Assembly: GCA_030637135.1 (NCBI GenBank) | Contig: DAOVVO010000023.1 | Coordinates: 1 to 14,133, forward strand | Source of the DNA: Nitrospirota bacterium | GTDB taxonomy: Bacteria > Nitrospirota > Thermodesulfovibrionia > UBA6902 > BMS3Bbin08 | Direction: 5' to 3' | Length of the DNA stretch: 14,133 bases | Shown: positions 5,800 through 13,786 of the stretch, piece after piece | Numbering within the stretch: the stretch's first letter is position 1 | Layout of the letters: every line of letters starts with the position of its first letter | Notes under the pieces: model-generated | What the model saw: the letters and a program-made list of their open reading frames with translations, nothing else | Told to the model about the DNA's origin: nothing | The model's database searches: none | Made by a program: the position numbers and the translations under genes

Positions 5800-7890
5800 A
5801 TGGTTAATTTTAATGTTGAAAAAATCAGGAATATTGCGTTAATAGCTCATGGTGGTGCGGGTAAAACTACGCTCGTTGAAGCCATGCTTTTTGATGCAAA
5901 AGCTACGGACAGGCTCGGCAGGATTGAGAGCGGCAACACAGTAACTGATTATGAGCCAGAAGAAATTGAACGCAAGATTTCCATATCGTCTGCTATTGCC
6001 TTTTGTGAATGGAATGACCACAGGGTTAACATAATCGATACCCCCGGATATATTAGCTTTTTAGAAGATACTCAGGGCTGTTTAAGTATTGCAGACGGTG
6101 CTGTGGTTCTTATAAGTGCCTTGTCAGGGGTTAAGGCTGAAACCGAAAAAATTTGGCAGTATGCCTGTAAATATGAGATTCCAAGGATAGTATTTGTTAA
6201 TAAAATGGACAGGGAAAACGCTAATTTTGACAGGGCACTTGGAGAGAGTGAAAAAGCGTTTGAATCTTCGGTAATCCCTCTCAATATCCCGATAGGTTCA
6301 GGAGAGAATTTTACCGGACTTATAGATGTTATCAATATGAAAGCTATAAAATTCAGTAATAACTCTCCCAAAGAAGAAGAGATTCCGGAAGAATTGCGAT
6401 CCAGTGCTGAAGGTTACCGAAAAAAATTAGTTGAAAAAATAGCGGAATCAGATGATTCACTTCTCGAAAAATATCTTGAGGGTGGCGAACTAACCGATGA
6501 GGAGATAAAAAACGGGATACGGGAAGGCTCTATTACACGAAAGTTTATTCCGCTTGTATGTGGTGCCGCACTTAAAAACATGGGTGTTCACCAGCTTCTT
6601 GATATGGTATCTCTTTGCCTGCCGTCGCCTGTGGACAAGGCACATATTACGCCTATAAGAGGTCAAAATCCTCAAAACGGAGAGACGGTGGAAAGAAGCC
6701 CTTCAGAGTCTGAACCTCTTTCAGCACAGGTATTTAAAACCATTACTGATCCGTTTGCCGGAAAACTTACTATATTTAGAGTATTTTCAGGTGTGCTCAA
6801 GGCCGACTCATCCGTGTTGAATTCAACCCGTAAAAGCAAAGAAAAATTGGGAAATATTTTCTATTTAGAAGGGAAAAAACAAGTTCCTGTTCAAAAAGTA
6901 GGTCCAGGTGAAATTGCTGCAGCCGCTAAACTCAAAAGTGTTCAGACAGGCGATACCATTACTGAGATAGCAAATCCCATGCTTTTTGAACCTATACATT
7001 TTTCAGACCCGATGATTTCTTATGCTATTGCTCCAAAAAGCAGGGGTGATGAAGAGAAGGTAAGTATGGGTATTCAAAGAATCCTTGAAGAGGACCCAAC
7101 ACTGAAATTTCATCGGGACGTCGAGACTAAGGACATGATTTTATCCGGTATGGGGCAGATGCATCTTGAAGTCACACTTGAGAAATTAAAAAGAAAGTTC
7201 GGTGTTGATGTTCTCTTGAAAACCCCAAAAATTCCCTACAAAGAAACAATAAAAAAGTCTGCGAAGTCACAGGGCAAATACAAGAAACAGTCAGGTGGAC
7301 GCGGCCAGTATGGTGATTGCTGGATAGAAATAAACCCTCTGCCCAGGGGTTCCGGGTTTGAGTTTGTTAATAAAATAGTTGGTGGCGTTATTCCCAGACA
7401 ATACATCCCTGCAGTCGAAAAAGGAATCGTTGAAGCAATACAGCACGGGATTCTTGCTGGTTATCCGGTAGTTGACCTGAAGGCAACAGTGTACGACGGT
7501 TCATATCACTCGGTTGATTCATCAGAAATGGCATTTAAAATAGCGGGCTCTATGGCAATAAAGAAAGCTACACAGAATGCAGCGCTTGTCCTTCTGGAGC
7601 CCATTGTTAAGGTTGAAGTTATTACTCCGGATGAGTTCCTGGGCAACGTTATAGGTGACCTTAACGGAAAACGCGGAAAAGTACAGGGTGTCGAGCCCCA
7701 GTCAGGTAACAGGCAGAAAATCCTGGCGCTCGTGCCAATGGCAGAAATGCTCATCTATGCAAACCAGCTTAATTCAATAACGAGCGGTAGAAGTATTTAC
7801 ACAATGGAGTTTTCTCATTATGAAGAAGTCCCTTCTCACCTTGTTCAAAAAATTATTGCTCAAAGATCAGAATCAAAGAAAGGAGAATAG
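5800..7890 (+). CDS. fusA: Elongation factor G-like translational GTPase (EF-G paralogue type)
   Basis: The 696-residue protein has the full EF-G layout: GTPase domain (1-285), beta-barrel domain II (about 305-390), domain III, ribosome-entering domain IV (SGGRGQYG and GSYHSVDSSE motifs) and domain V. It would use GTP on the ribosome in translocation or a related step. It differs from housekeeping EF-G at key sites: the P-loop is AHGGAGKTT (16-24) instead of AHIDAGKTT, switch I has RKISI instead of RGITI (Ser61 for Thr), and switch II reads DTPGY (80-84), so the catalytic His is Tyr84. NKMD (134-137) is intact. These changes are typical of the EF-G-like group that includes Thermus EF-G-2, so the symbol should be read as a fusA paralogue; the main copy would be expected near rpsL/rpsG/tuf. 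A purine-rich ribosome binding site, GAGGGGG (5788-5794), precedes the ATG. Confidence 0.92.
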   Translation: MVNFNVEKIRNIALIAHGGAGKTTLVEAMLFDAKATDRLGRIESGNTVTDYEPEEIERKISISSAIAFCEWNDHRVNIIDTPGYISFLEDTQGCLSIADGAVVLISALSGVKAETEKIWQYACKYEIPRIVFVNKMDRENANFDRALGESEKAFESSVIPLNIPIGSGENFTGLIDVINMKAIKFSNNSPKEEEIPEELRSSAEGYRKKLVEKIAESDDSLLEKYLEGGELTDEEIKNGIREGSITRKFIPLVCGAALKNMGVHQLLDMVSLCLPSPVDKAHITPIRGQNPQNGETVERSPSESEPLSAQVFKTITDPFAGKLTIFRVFSGVLKADSSVLNSTRKSKEKLGNIFYLEGKKQVPVQKVGPGEIAAAAKLKSVQTGDTITEIANPMLFEPIHFSDPMISYAIAPKSRGDEEKVSMGIQRILEEDPTLKFHRDVETKDMILSGMGQMHLEVTLEKLKRKFGVDVLLKTPKIPYKETIKKSAKSQGKYKKQSGGRGQYGDCWIEINPLPRGSGFEFVNKIVGGVIPRQYIPAVEKGIVEAIQHGILAGYPVVDLKATVYDGSYHSVDSSEMAFKIAGSMAIKKATQNAALVLLEPIVKVEVITPDEFLGNVIGDLNGKRGKVQGVEPQSGNRQKILALVPMAEMLIYANQLNSITSGRSIYTMEFSHYEEVPSHLVQKIIAQRSESKKGE

Positions 7891-7937
7891 CCATTACCCG
7901 CGGGTTTTGATTGAAAACAAAAAAAGAGGCGAATAAG

Positions 7938-8117
7938 GTGAATAATCAAATACCATATGTAACCATGCATACCGTGCTTATTAATTTTTTTGAGTTATTG
8001 ATGCCTCATTATCTCTATTCAGAAAAAACTTCCAATTTTGCGGAAACCTTTATAAAATCATCACAGGGGCATGTAACGTCCCTTGTTTCTGGATACCGTA
8101 AAAGAGACATATGGTAA
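7938..8117 (+). CDS. Doubtful short ORF, 59 residues
   Basis: An open frame runs to 8117 and could start at GTG 7938, which has AAGAGG (7924-7929) at a fair distance, or at TTG 7911, which has no good ribosome binding site. The product (MNNQIPYVTMHTVLINFFEL at its start) matches no family I recognise, has no signal or clear motif and has a composition that looks like translated non-coding DNA. It fills most of the 254-base space between the EF-G-like gene and the next gene, which is the main argument for listing it. I would not rely on it. Confidence 0.2.
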   Translation: MNNQIPYVTMHTVLINFFELLMPHYLYSEKTSNFAETFIKSSQGHVTSLVSGYRKRDIW

Positions 8118-8144
8118 AGAACAGCGCTTTCGTTATGGGTCTCA

Positions 8145-8615
8145 GTGACATTACGTAAACTTTCTGTCTTTCTGGGTATATTATTCTTATGCGTAGGTGT
8201 AATTTATATAATATATCCGAATGATGAGAAACGGATAATAAAGATTATTCGTAAAAGCCAGGAAGCAGTTCTTTCAGAAGATAGTGATAAACTAATGGGA
8301 TTCATATCATATAATTATAGGGATAACTATAACAACGGATACATTCAAATAAAGGAAATAACGTCAAACGTTTTCAGGCGTCTTAGTGATATAGAGATAG
8401 AAAAAAATATAGTAAAAATATCTACCGCAGAAAATACCGCTGAGGCTGTGTTGTCTGTGAGGGTTATTGCATCTGACAGTGAAGAGAGAGGATATATTAT
8501 AGGAAATGCAGCAAGGGCAGAAACAATAAAACTCTTTTTTGAAAAATCACCACATACATGGACGATAACCAGCGTTGAGGGAGTGTTCGAAAAACCCGCG
8601 ATGGTTTATGAGTAA
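8145..8615 (+). CDS. Hypothetical membrane-anchored protein, NTF2-like fold suspected
   Basis: This 156-residue protein has an N-terminal hydrophobic segment (about residues 6-24, LSVFLGILFLCVGVIYIIYP), acting as signal anchor or signal peptide, followed by a soluble domain outside the cytoplasm. The order of elements (helical IIKIIRKSQEAVLSEDSDKL, FISYNYRDNYNNGY, a long helix, then strands ending WTITSVEGVF) resembles NTF2-like or SnoaL-like domains, which bind small ligands or act as accessory domains. There is no catalytic motif to point to a reaction. GTG 8145 is the most upstream start because a stop lies in frame at 8115-8117; no clear Shine-Dalgarno sequence precedes it. A cysteine at residue 16 has no clear lipobox around it. 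The family call is tentative, the coding call is firm. Confidence 0.7.
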   Translation: MTLRKLSVFLGILFLCVGVIYIIYPNDEKRIIKIIRKSQEAVLSEDSDKLMGFISYNYRDNYNNGYIQIKEITSNVFRRLSDIEIEKNIVKISTAENTAEAVLSVRVIASDSEERGYIIGNAARAETIKLFFEKSPHTWTITSVEGVFEKPAMVYE

Positions 8616-8643
8616 TACATTTTGAGTTAAAAGATTCACAAAT

Positions 8644-8677
8644 ATTCTGTATAATGTATACAGAATTTGGATTTTTT
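8644..8677. terminator. Perfect AT-rich palindrome followed by T-run; possible terminator or operator
   Basis: ATTCTGTATA (8644-8653) and TATACAGAAT (8657-8666) form a perfect 10-bp inverted repeat with a three-base centre (ATG). A run of six T (8672-8677) follows after TTGGA. It lies 28 bases after the stop of the NTF2-like gene and 64 bases before the next start, so it may end the upstream transcript. The stem is AT-rich and the T-run is offset by five bases, so termination would be weak; a protein-binding operator for the thiamine-binding/activase pair is an equal possibility. Confidence 0.45.
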
Positions 8678-8740
8678 CTCCCTTAAACTCTTATACATAA
8701 TTCTTTGTTTGAAGAATTGCATTAAAAAAAGGGGTGGAAA

Positions 8741-9046
8741 ATGCTTGCAGAATTCAGCATTGTTCCGTTAGGTGCTGGGAACAGTATTAGTTCACATGTC
8801 GCTCGGATATTAAAAATAGTGGATGCAAGTGGCATGCCTTATAAGATAAACCCTATGGGTACGGTTGTCGAAGGGAGCTGGAGTGACATAATGAAATTGA
8901 TTAAAAAATGTCATGATGCAATCCTGAACACTGAAAGCCGGATAATAACAACGATATCCATTGATGACAGGAAGGGTAAGTCTAACAGGATTGATAAGAA
9001 AGTTGAATCAGTTGAGCACAAGTTAGGAAAACTTTTAAAAAAGTAG
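8741..9046 (+). CDS. MTH1187-family thiamine-binding protein
   Basis: This 101-residue protein matches the MTH1187/YkoF-like (DUF77) family: it starts MLAEFSIVPLGAGNSISSHV, continues with VDASGMPYKINPMGTVVEGSW (a conserved ligand-site region, residues 28-48), has a helix MKLIKKCHDAI and a strand RIITTISIDDRKG. The usual length is about 95-105 residues. Family members are ferredoxin-like folds that form tetramers and bind thiamine or related hydroxymethylpyrimidine compounds; no enzyme activity is firmly known. It is cytoplasmic. The ribosome binding site AGGGGTGG (8730-8737) is close to the ATG. The next gene begins 13 bases after this stop, so the two are probably co-transcribed, but no functional link between thiamine binding and a CoA activase is established. 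Confidence 0.9.
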   Translation: MLAEFSIVPLGAGNSISSHVARILKIVDASGMPYKINPMGTVVEGSWSDIMKLIKKCHDAILNTESRIITTISIDDRKGKSNRIDKKVESVEHKLGKLLKK

Positions 9047-9059
9047 GGTGGGAACGGTT

Positions 9060-12000
9060 ATGGATAAATTCATTGGGCTTGATGCCGGTTCAGTCAGCGT
9101 TAAAATTGCGATTTTAGATACGAAAGGGCATATTTTAAAAACCTCGTATGTTCGTCATAAAGGTAAACCTATGACAGTTGCTTATGAACTCCTGCGTGAC
9201 ATACAGTACCCTGCTTCAATCAGTATTACGGGTTCCGGAGGGAGACTTATTGCCAAGGCATTGAATGTACAGTCTGTAAATGAAGTGGTTGCACAGAGCT
9301 ACTCAACAAAAACCCTCTATCCTGATTTCAGGACTATCATCGAAATGGGCGGTGAGGATTCAAAACTTATTTTACTTGAAAACGGCAAGGTAAAGGAATT
9401 TTCTATGAATTCAGTGTGCGCTGCGGGAACAGGTTCTTTTCTTGACCAGCAGGCTGAGAGGCTCAGACTCAGTATTGAAGAGTTCAGTAGCGTTGCTTTA
9501 GAATCAAAAAAACCCCCCCGTATTGCCGGACGGTGCAGTGTCTTTGCGAAATCAGATATGATTCATCTTCAGCAAATAGCTACACCATTAGAAGATATTG
9601 TTACGGGTCTTTGTTTTGCAGTTGCGAGGAATTTTAAAGGGAGCATCTGCAAAAACATGACGCTTCCGGTACCGATAAGTTTCCAGGGAGGTGTTGCAGC
9701 AAATAAGGGAGTTGTAAGGGCATTTAAAGAGGTTTTTGAGCTTGATTCCCTGTTGATCCCTGAGCACTTTGCATTAATGCCTGCTATAGGTGCTGCCCTG
9801 ATAGCATTAGAGCAGGGGATTGAAAATAGGTATGACATAGAGGATCTCCGTGATTTCCTTTCATCCTGGAAAAATGATGAAAAGGGCTTTGAGCCATTGA
9901 AAGTCCACAATCACGCGGTATGTAATGAGGTTTCGAAACCTTCTGCTAACCATGATGATATATTTCAGATGCACAGTTTAAAAAAAGGTGTAATGAATAA
10001 AGAAATTCATGGTGTGCAGCCTCAAGAGAGAAACACACCGATACAAGCTTTCCTTGGCATAGATATCGGGTCAATAAGCACAAACCTTGCTGTTATCGAT
10101 GAAAAAGGCAGACTCCTTGCAAAAAGCTATCTTATGACAGCCGGTAGACCTATTGAGGCAGTAAAACAAGGGCTTGGTGAGATAGGACGCGAAATCGGAG
10201 ACAACATACATATTTTCGGTGTAGGGACTACCGGCTCCGGAAGATATATGATAGCCGACTTTGTGGGAGCAGACATAGTTAAAAATGAGATAACGGCGCA
10301 GGCACAGGCTGCGGTAGAGATAGACCCAGAAGTTGATACAATTTTTGAAATTGGAGGGCAGGACTCAAAATATATTTCGTTAAAGGATGGAATCATTGTC
10401 GATTTTGAGATGAACAAGGCATGCGCTGCTGGAACAGGCTCTTTTTTGGAAGAGCAGGCAGAAAAACTTGATATATCAATAAAAGGAGAATTCAGCGATT
10501 TGGCTTTCCGTTCACGGTGTCCTTCATCTTTAGGGGAGAGATGTACTGTATTCATGGAAAATTCACTCCTGGCACGACTCCAGCGTGGTGCTCCAAAAGA
10601 GGATCTTATCGCAGGGCTCTCATATTCAATAGTACAGAATTATATTAACAGGGTAGTTGGAGAAAAACCAATAGGCGATAAAATATTTTTTCAGGGGGGG
10701 GTAGCCTTTAATAAGGCTGTTGTTTCTGCATTTGAATCCTATCTTAACAAGAAAATCATTGTTCCTCCCCACCATGATGTAACCGGTGCTGTTGGTATGG
10801 CAATTATTGTAATGAGGCATATGAAGAGCCAGAGTACAGAATGCAGTATGAAAAGCTCCTTTCAGACATCTTCTCTTTACGGAGTGCAGAACACAGGCAT
10901 AAAACCACACGATGCAGATTCATCAGGTCAGTGTAGCACCACTTTTAAGGGTTTTGACCTTTCAAAAAGAAGCTATGAACTCAGGTCTTTTGAATGCAAA
11001 GGGTGTGACAATATGTGCGAAATAAATAAAGTTAAGGTCCATGGGGAAAAAGAATCTCTTTATTACGGAAGCAGATGTGAAAAATATGATGTTAAACGCA
11101 GAAAAAAATACAGTTCTTCATCTTCTTTCCCTGATCTTTTTTCTGAACGTCAAAGCATCCTTACAGAGTCACTCTTGAAGTGCGAGGAGACATATAAGGG
11201 TAAGGCCCCTTTACGTATCGGCATGCCGAGAATATTCTTTTTCCATGATTTTTTCCCTTTCTGGATAACGCTTTTGAGTGAGCTTGGATTTAAGGTAGAG
11301 TTGTCAGCTGAGACGAATAGAAATATTATAAAAAATGGTATAGAAAGTATTCTTGCTGAGAGTTGTTTCCCTCATAAAGTTGCACATGGTCATATAAAAG
11401 ATTTGCTCGATAAAGAACTCGATGCTATTCTTATACCAAGTTTTATTAATTTCAGCAATGGCGAGGAATCAATGCGCAGTCTTGCCTGCCCTTACGCACA
11501 AACCATCCCTTATTTTGCAAAGCTTGCCTTCAAAAATAACGGAGTAAAAATTCTCAGTCCTGTTATTAACCTGGAACTCGGGACGAAAAATTTGTTGGGA
11601 GAAATACACAGGGCACTCAAACCATTCCGCATTTCAAAGAAGGCACTTGAAAAAGCCTTTGTCAAAGCTGAAAAGGCACAGCACGAGTTTATATTCAAAA
11701 TAAAGCGCAGAGGCAGAGAAATACTGGAAACATTAAGTGAAAAAACAATTATTATTGTTGGACGTTCATATAACGCATTTGATCCTGGCCTCAATCTGGA
11801 GATTCCCCGAAAGTTGTCTACCCTCGGAATTTTTTCCATCCCTATGGATTATTTACCGATTGAACATATTGACATAGCGCGTTCTTGGCCTAATATGTAC
11901 TGGAGGTCCGGGCAAAATATTTTAAAAGCGGCTGAAATAATAAGAAAAAATCCTAATCTTTTTGGAATTTACATTGGAAATTTTTCCTGTGGTCCTGATT

Positions 12001-13475
12001 CTTTTATACACCGTTTTTTCAAAAAGACCATGGGTGATAAACCATTCCTGCAGATTGAGATTGACGAGCATAGTGCAGACGCAGGGATAATCACAAGATG
12101 TGAGGCATTTCTGGACAGCATAAAGGCACGGCTCAGCGGCAGCGATAAGAGTGCCGATGTCTCAACTAAGTCCACCCCGTACAGGGATTTTCATGATGAG
12201 TTGACGAATAAACATACTGTGCCTCCGGCCAACTCAATACCTATTTCCAGTCATCTGAAAAAACGAGTTGTCTATTTACCGAGGATGTCGGATCATGCGT
12301 TAGGTCTTGCAGCGGCTTTTGAGTCATGTGGCGTTGATGCTGAGGTGATGGATGCCCCTGATATCGAGACAGTAAAAACCGGAAGACGTTTTGTTTCAGG
12401 AAAGGAATGCTATCCATGCCTCCTAACAACCGGAGACATGGTAAAGAAAATCCAATCAAATGGTATTGATCCCCGGAGAGTTGCTTTCTTTATGCCTTCA
12501 GGTTCAGGGCCCTGTCGTTTTGGGCAGTATAATATACTTCACCGCTTTGTATTAGACAGGATAGGATATCCGGAGATTCCGATTTTTTCACCAAATCAAG
12601 ATGCGTCTCTTTATGAAGAGCTCGGAATCATCGGGGATGAATTCACAAGGCAGGCATGGAAAGGAATAATCGCAACAGAGCTCCTCATGAAAACACTTCA
12701 TGAGAGCAGACCATATGAAATCAACAGAGGTGAAGCAGATTACCTCTATAACGGGTATCTCCTGGAAATCAGCAGAATGGTTAAGAACCAGAATGGCGCC
12801 TTTAATGAACTTTTAAAAGAGATTCCAAGTGCTTTTGCCATGATACCTAAGGCACATGAAAAGAAACCGCTCATAGGCATTATCGGAGAGATTTTTGTAA
12901 GACACAATGCTTTTTCGAACGAAAATATTGTCAGAAAAATAGAATCTCTTGGTGGTGAAGTATGGCTCGCACCTTTTGAAGAGTGGATGTATTATGTAAA
13001 TATGATGGCCTTGCGCAAGGCACAGGTCAAGTGGAAAAACAACTTGTTTTCCAAAAAGAATGTACAGGATATAGTAAGGATATTAATGACCCGGTTTTTC
13101 CAGAAAAAGATAGAACACGAATTTTCAAAACCTTTCAAAGGATATCTTAAGACACTCAAGGAACCTTCAACAAAAGAAATTATCAAGAACGCTTCACCAT
13201 ACCTTCACGATTCTTTTGAAGGTGAGGCAATTTTAAGTATAGGCAAGGCAATAGACTTTGTAAAAATTGGTGCTTCAGGTATAATTAATGTCATGCCTTT
13301 TGGCTGTATGCCCGGTACTATCGTCAGTGCACTGTTAAAGGGTTTAAAGCAGGATACGGGCATTCCGTGTCTTAATATTGCTTATGATGGAACAGAAGGG
13401 ACCTGCTCCGAGATAGAACTTGAGGCGTTTATGCATCAGGCATGTGAATGTAAAAAAGTAGAAAGTAGCACGTAG
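9060..13475 (+). CDS. Giant CoA-activase fusion: two BadF/BadG/HgdC ATPase domains plus two dehydratase-like Fe-S halves
   Basis: Predicted to couple ATP hydrolysis to low-potential one-electron transfer, as in 2-hydroxyacyl-CoA dehydratase and benzoyl-CoA reductase systems; the substrate is unknown. The 1,471-residue chain has activase domain 1 (about 2-252: GLDAGSVSVKIAIL, GGEDSKL, CAAGTGSFL with Cys120, GRCSVF with Cys159, FQGGVAANKG) and activase domain 2 (about 330-588: GIDIGSISTNLAVI, GGQDSKY, CAAGTGSFL with Cys455, GERCTVF with Cys495, FQGGVAFNKA). The paired cysteines are those that hold the shared [4Fe-4S] cluster in HgdC dimers. A four-Cys motif follows (646, 649, 653, 673), then two related halves (about 716-1026 and 1066-1471), each with cysteines at matching places (769/810/977 and 1117/1152/1416). 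ATG 9060 is chosen over GTG 9048 because GGGTGGGA lies seven bases upstream. The last codons are repeat-derived. Confidence 0.9.
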   Translation: MDKFIGLDAGSVSVKIAILDTKGHILKTSYVRHKGKPMTVAYELLRDIQYPASISITGSGGRLIAKALNVQSVNEVVAQSYSTKTLYPDFRTIIEMGGEDSKLILLENGKVKEFSMNSVCAAGTGSFLDQQAERLRLSIEEFSSVALESKKPPRIAGRCSVFAKSDMIHLQQIATPLEDIVTGLCFAVARNFKGSICKNMTLPVPISFQGGVAANKGVVRAFKEVFELDSLLIPEHFALMPAIGAALIALEQGIENRYDIEDLRDFLSSWKNDEKGFEPLKVHNHAVCNEVSKPSANHDDIFQMHSLKKGVMNKEIHGVQPQERNTPIQAFLGIDIGSISTNLAVIDEKGRLLAKSYLMTAGRPIEAVKQGLGEIGREIGDNIHIFGVGTTGSGRYMIADFVGADIVKNEITAQAQAAVEIDPEVDTIFEIGGQDSKYISLKDGIIVDFEMNKACAAGTGSFLEEQAEKLDISIKGEFSDLAFRSRCPSSLGERCTVFMENSLLARLQRGAPKEDLIAGLSYSIVQNYINRVVGEKPIGDKIFFQGGVAFNKAVVSAFESYLNKKIIVPPHHDVTGAVGMAIIVMRHMKSQSTECSMKSSFQTSSLYGVQNTGIKPHDADSSGQCSTTFKGFDLSKRSYELRSFECKGCDNMCEINKVKVHGEKESLYYGSRCEKYDVKRRKKYSSSSSFPDLFSERQSILTESLLKCEETYKGKAPLRIGMPRIFFFHDFFPFWITLLSELGFKVELSAETNRNIIKNGIESILAESCFPHKVAHGHIKDLLDKELDAILIPSFINFSNGEESMRSLACPYAQTIPYFAKLAFKNNGVKILSPVINLELGTKNLLGEIHRALKPFRISKKALEKAFVKAEKAQHEFIFKIKRRGREILETLSEKTIIIVGRSYNAFDPGLNLEIPRKLSTLGIFSIPMDYLPIEHIDIARSWPNMYWRSGQNILKAAEIIRKNPNLFGIYIGNFSCGPDSFIHRFFKKTMGDKPFLQIEIDEHSADAGIITRCEAFLDSIKARLSGSDKSADVSTKSTPYRDFHDELTNKHTVPPANSIPISSHLKKRVVYLPRMSDHALGLAAAFESCGVDAEVMDAPDIETVKTGRRFVSGKECYPCLLTTGDMVKKIQSNGIDPRRVAFFMPSGSGPCRFGQYNILHRFVLDRIGYPEIPIFSPNQDASLYEELGIIGDEFTRQAWKGIIATELLMKTLHESRPYEINRGEADYLYNGYLLEISRMVKNQNGAFNELLKEIPSAFAMIPKAHEKKPLIGIIGEIFVRHNAFSNENIVRKIESLGGEVWLAPFEEWMYYVNMMALRKAQVKWKNNLFSKKNVQDIVRILMTRFFQKKIEHEFSKPFKGYLKTLKEPSTKEIIKNASPYLHDSFEGEAILSIGKAIDFVKIGASGIINVMPFGCMPGTIVSALLKGLKQDTGIPCLNIAYDGTEGTCSEIELEAFMHQACECKKVESST

Positions 13476-13667
13476 CACGTAGAGAGATAGTAAACCCCGT
13501 TAGAAGACCTTTGCCTTTCTAACGGGAAGGCTCACATGGGGCATTAGACCCCATGTTCGCTTAAAAAGGAATTTATTTTTATCCCAGCCGCAAGCAGTGG
13601 GGGCTTTCTAACGGGGTAAAGTCTTAATTTCTTTTTTTCTCTCTGCTCTCTACTCGTTTCTCTCTAC
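13458..13667. repeat. Nested palindromic element overlapping the 3' end of the activase gene
   Basis: The left end is four tandem 7-base units (GTAGAAA, GTAGCAC, GTAGCAC, GTAGAGA; 13458-13485), which encode the last residues and the stop of the activase gene. GTAGAGAGA (13479-13487) is inverted as TCTCTCTAC (13659-13667). Inside, ACCCCGTTAGAA (13494-13505) has a perfect 12-bp inverse, TTCTAACGGGGT (13606-13617), and a second, nearer inverse, TTCTAACGGG (13517-13526), so the left arm can pair with either. Between them ACATGGGG (13534-13541) pairs with CCCCATGT (13549-13556). This looks like a MITE-like or other dispersed palindromic element, or a leader RNA of the ribosomal protein gene that follows. 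There is no gene inside. Confidence 0.65.
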
Positions 13668-13693
13668 TTAATTATGCAGAAGGAGGTGAATAG

Positions 13694-13786
13694 ATGGGGA
13701 GTGTTGTAAAGTGGCGTAAAAAGAAAATGAGTAAGCATAAACATAAAAAACTGCTTAAAAAAACCAGACATAAAAGAAGGAAATAA
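13694..13786 (+). CDS. Small ribosomal protein bS22/mS38-like (AURKAIP1/COX24 domain)
   Basis: This 30-residue, strongly basic protein begins MGSVVKWRKKKMSKHKHKKL and ends KTRHKRRK. It matches the AURKAIP1/COX24 domain: the same GSV-K-RRK-MSK-KH-KLL--TR--RRK pattern is found in mitochondrial mS38 and in bS22, the small extra 30S protein seen in the Mycobacterium smegmatis ribosome. It should bind 16S rRNA in the small subunit. The ribosome binding site is near ideal: AAGGAGGTG at 13680-13688, five bases before the ATG. It stands alone between a palindromic element and a gene-free stretch, as is common for this gene, which is often missed because of its length. I am confident of the family from the motif pattern; direct proof that it is in this organism's ribosome is lacking. 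Confidence 0.85.
   Translation: MGSVVKWRKKKMSKHKHKKLLKKTRHKRRK

Noticed and set aside
8647..8663. LexA-like SOS box CTGT...ACAG
   Set aside because: The spacing between CTG and CAG is 11 bases instead of the 10 of the enterobacterial box, and no SOS gene follows.
9569..9910. Minus-strand open frames within the activase gene, and similar ones across lysC, cimA and the EF-G-like gene
   Set aside because: They are shadows of strongly conserved + strand coding sequences and show no family motif or ribosome binding site.
13458..13485. Possible CRISPR-like or VNTR array from the GTAG heptamers
   Set aside because: Only four 7-base units with no spacers; repeat and spacer lengths do not fit CRISPR. 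Kept only as the end of a palindromic element.
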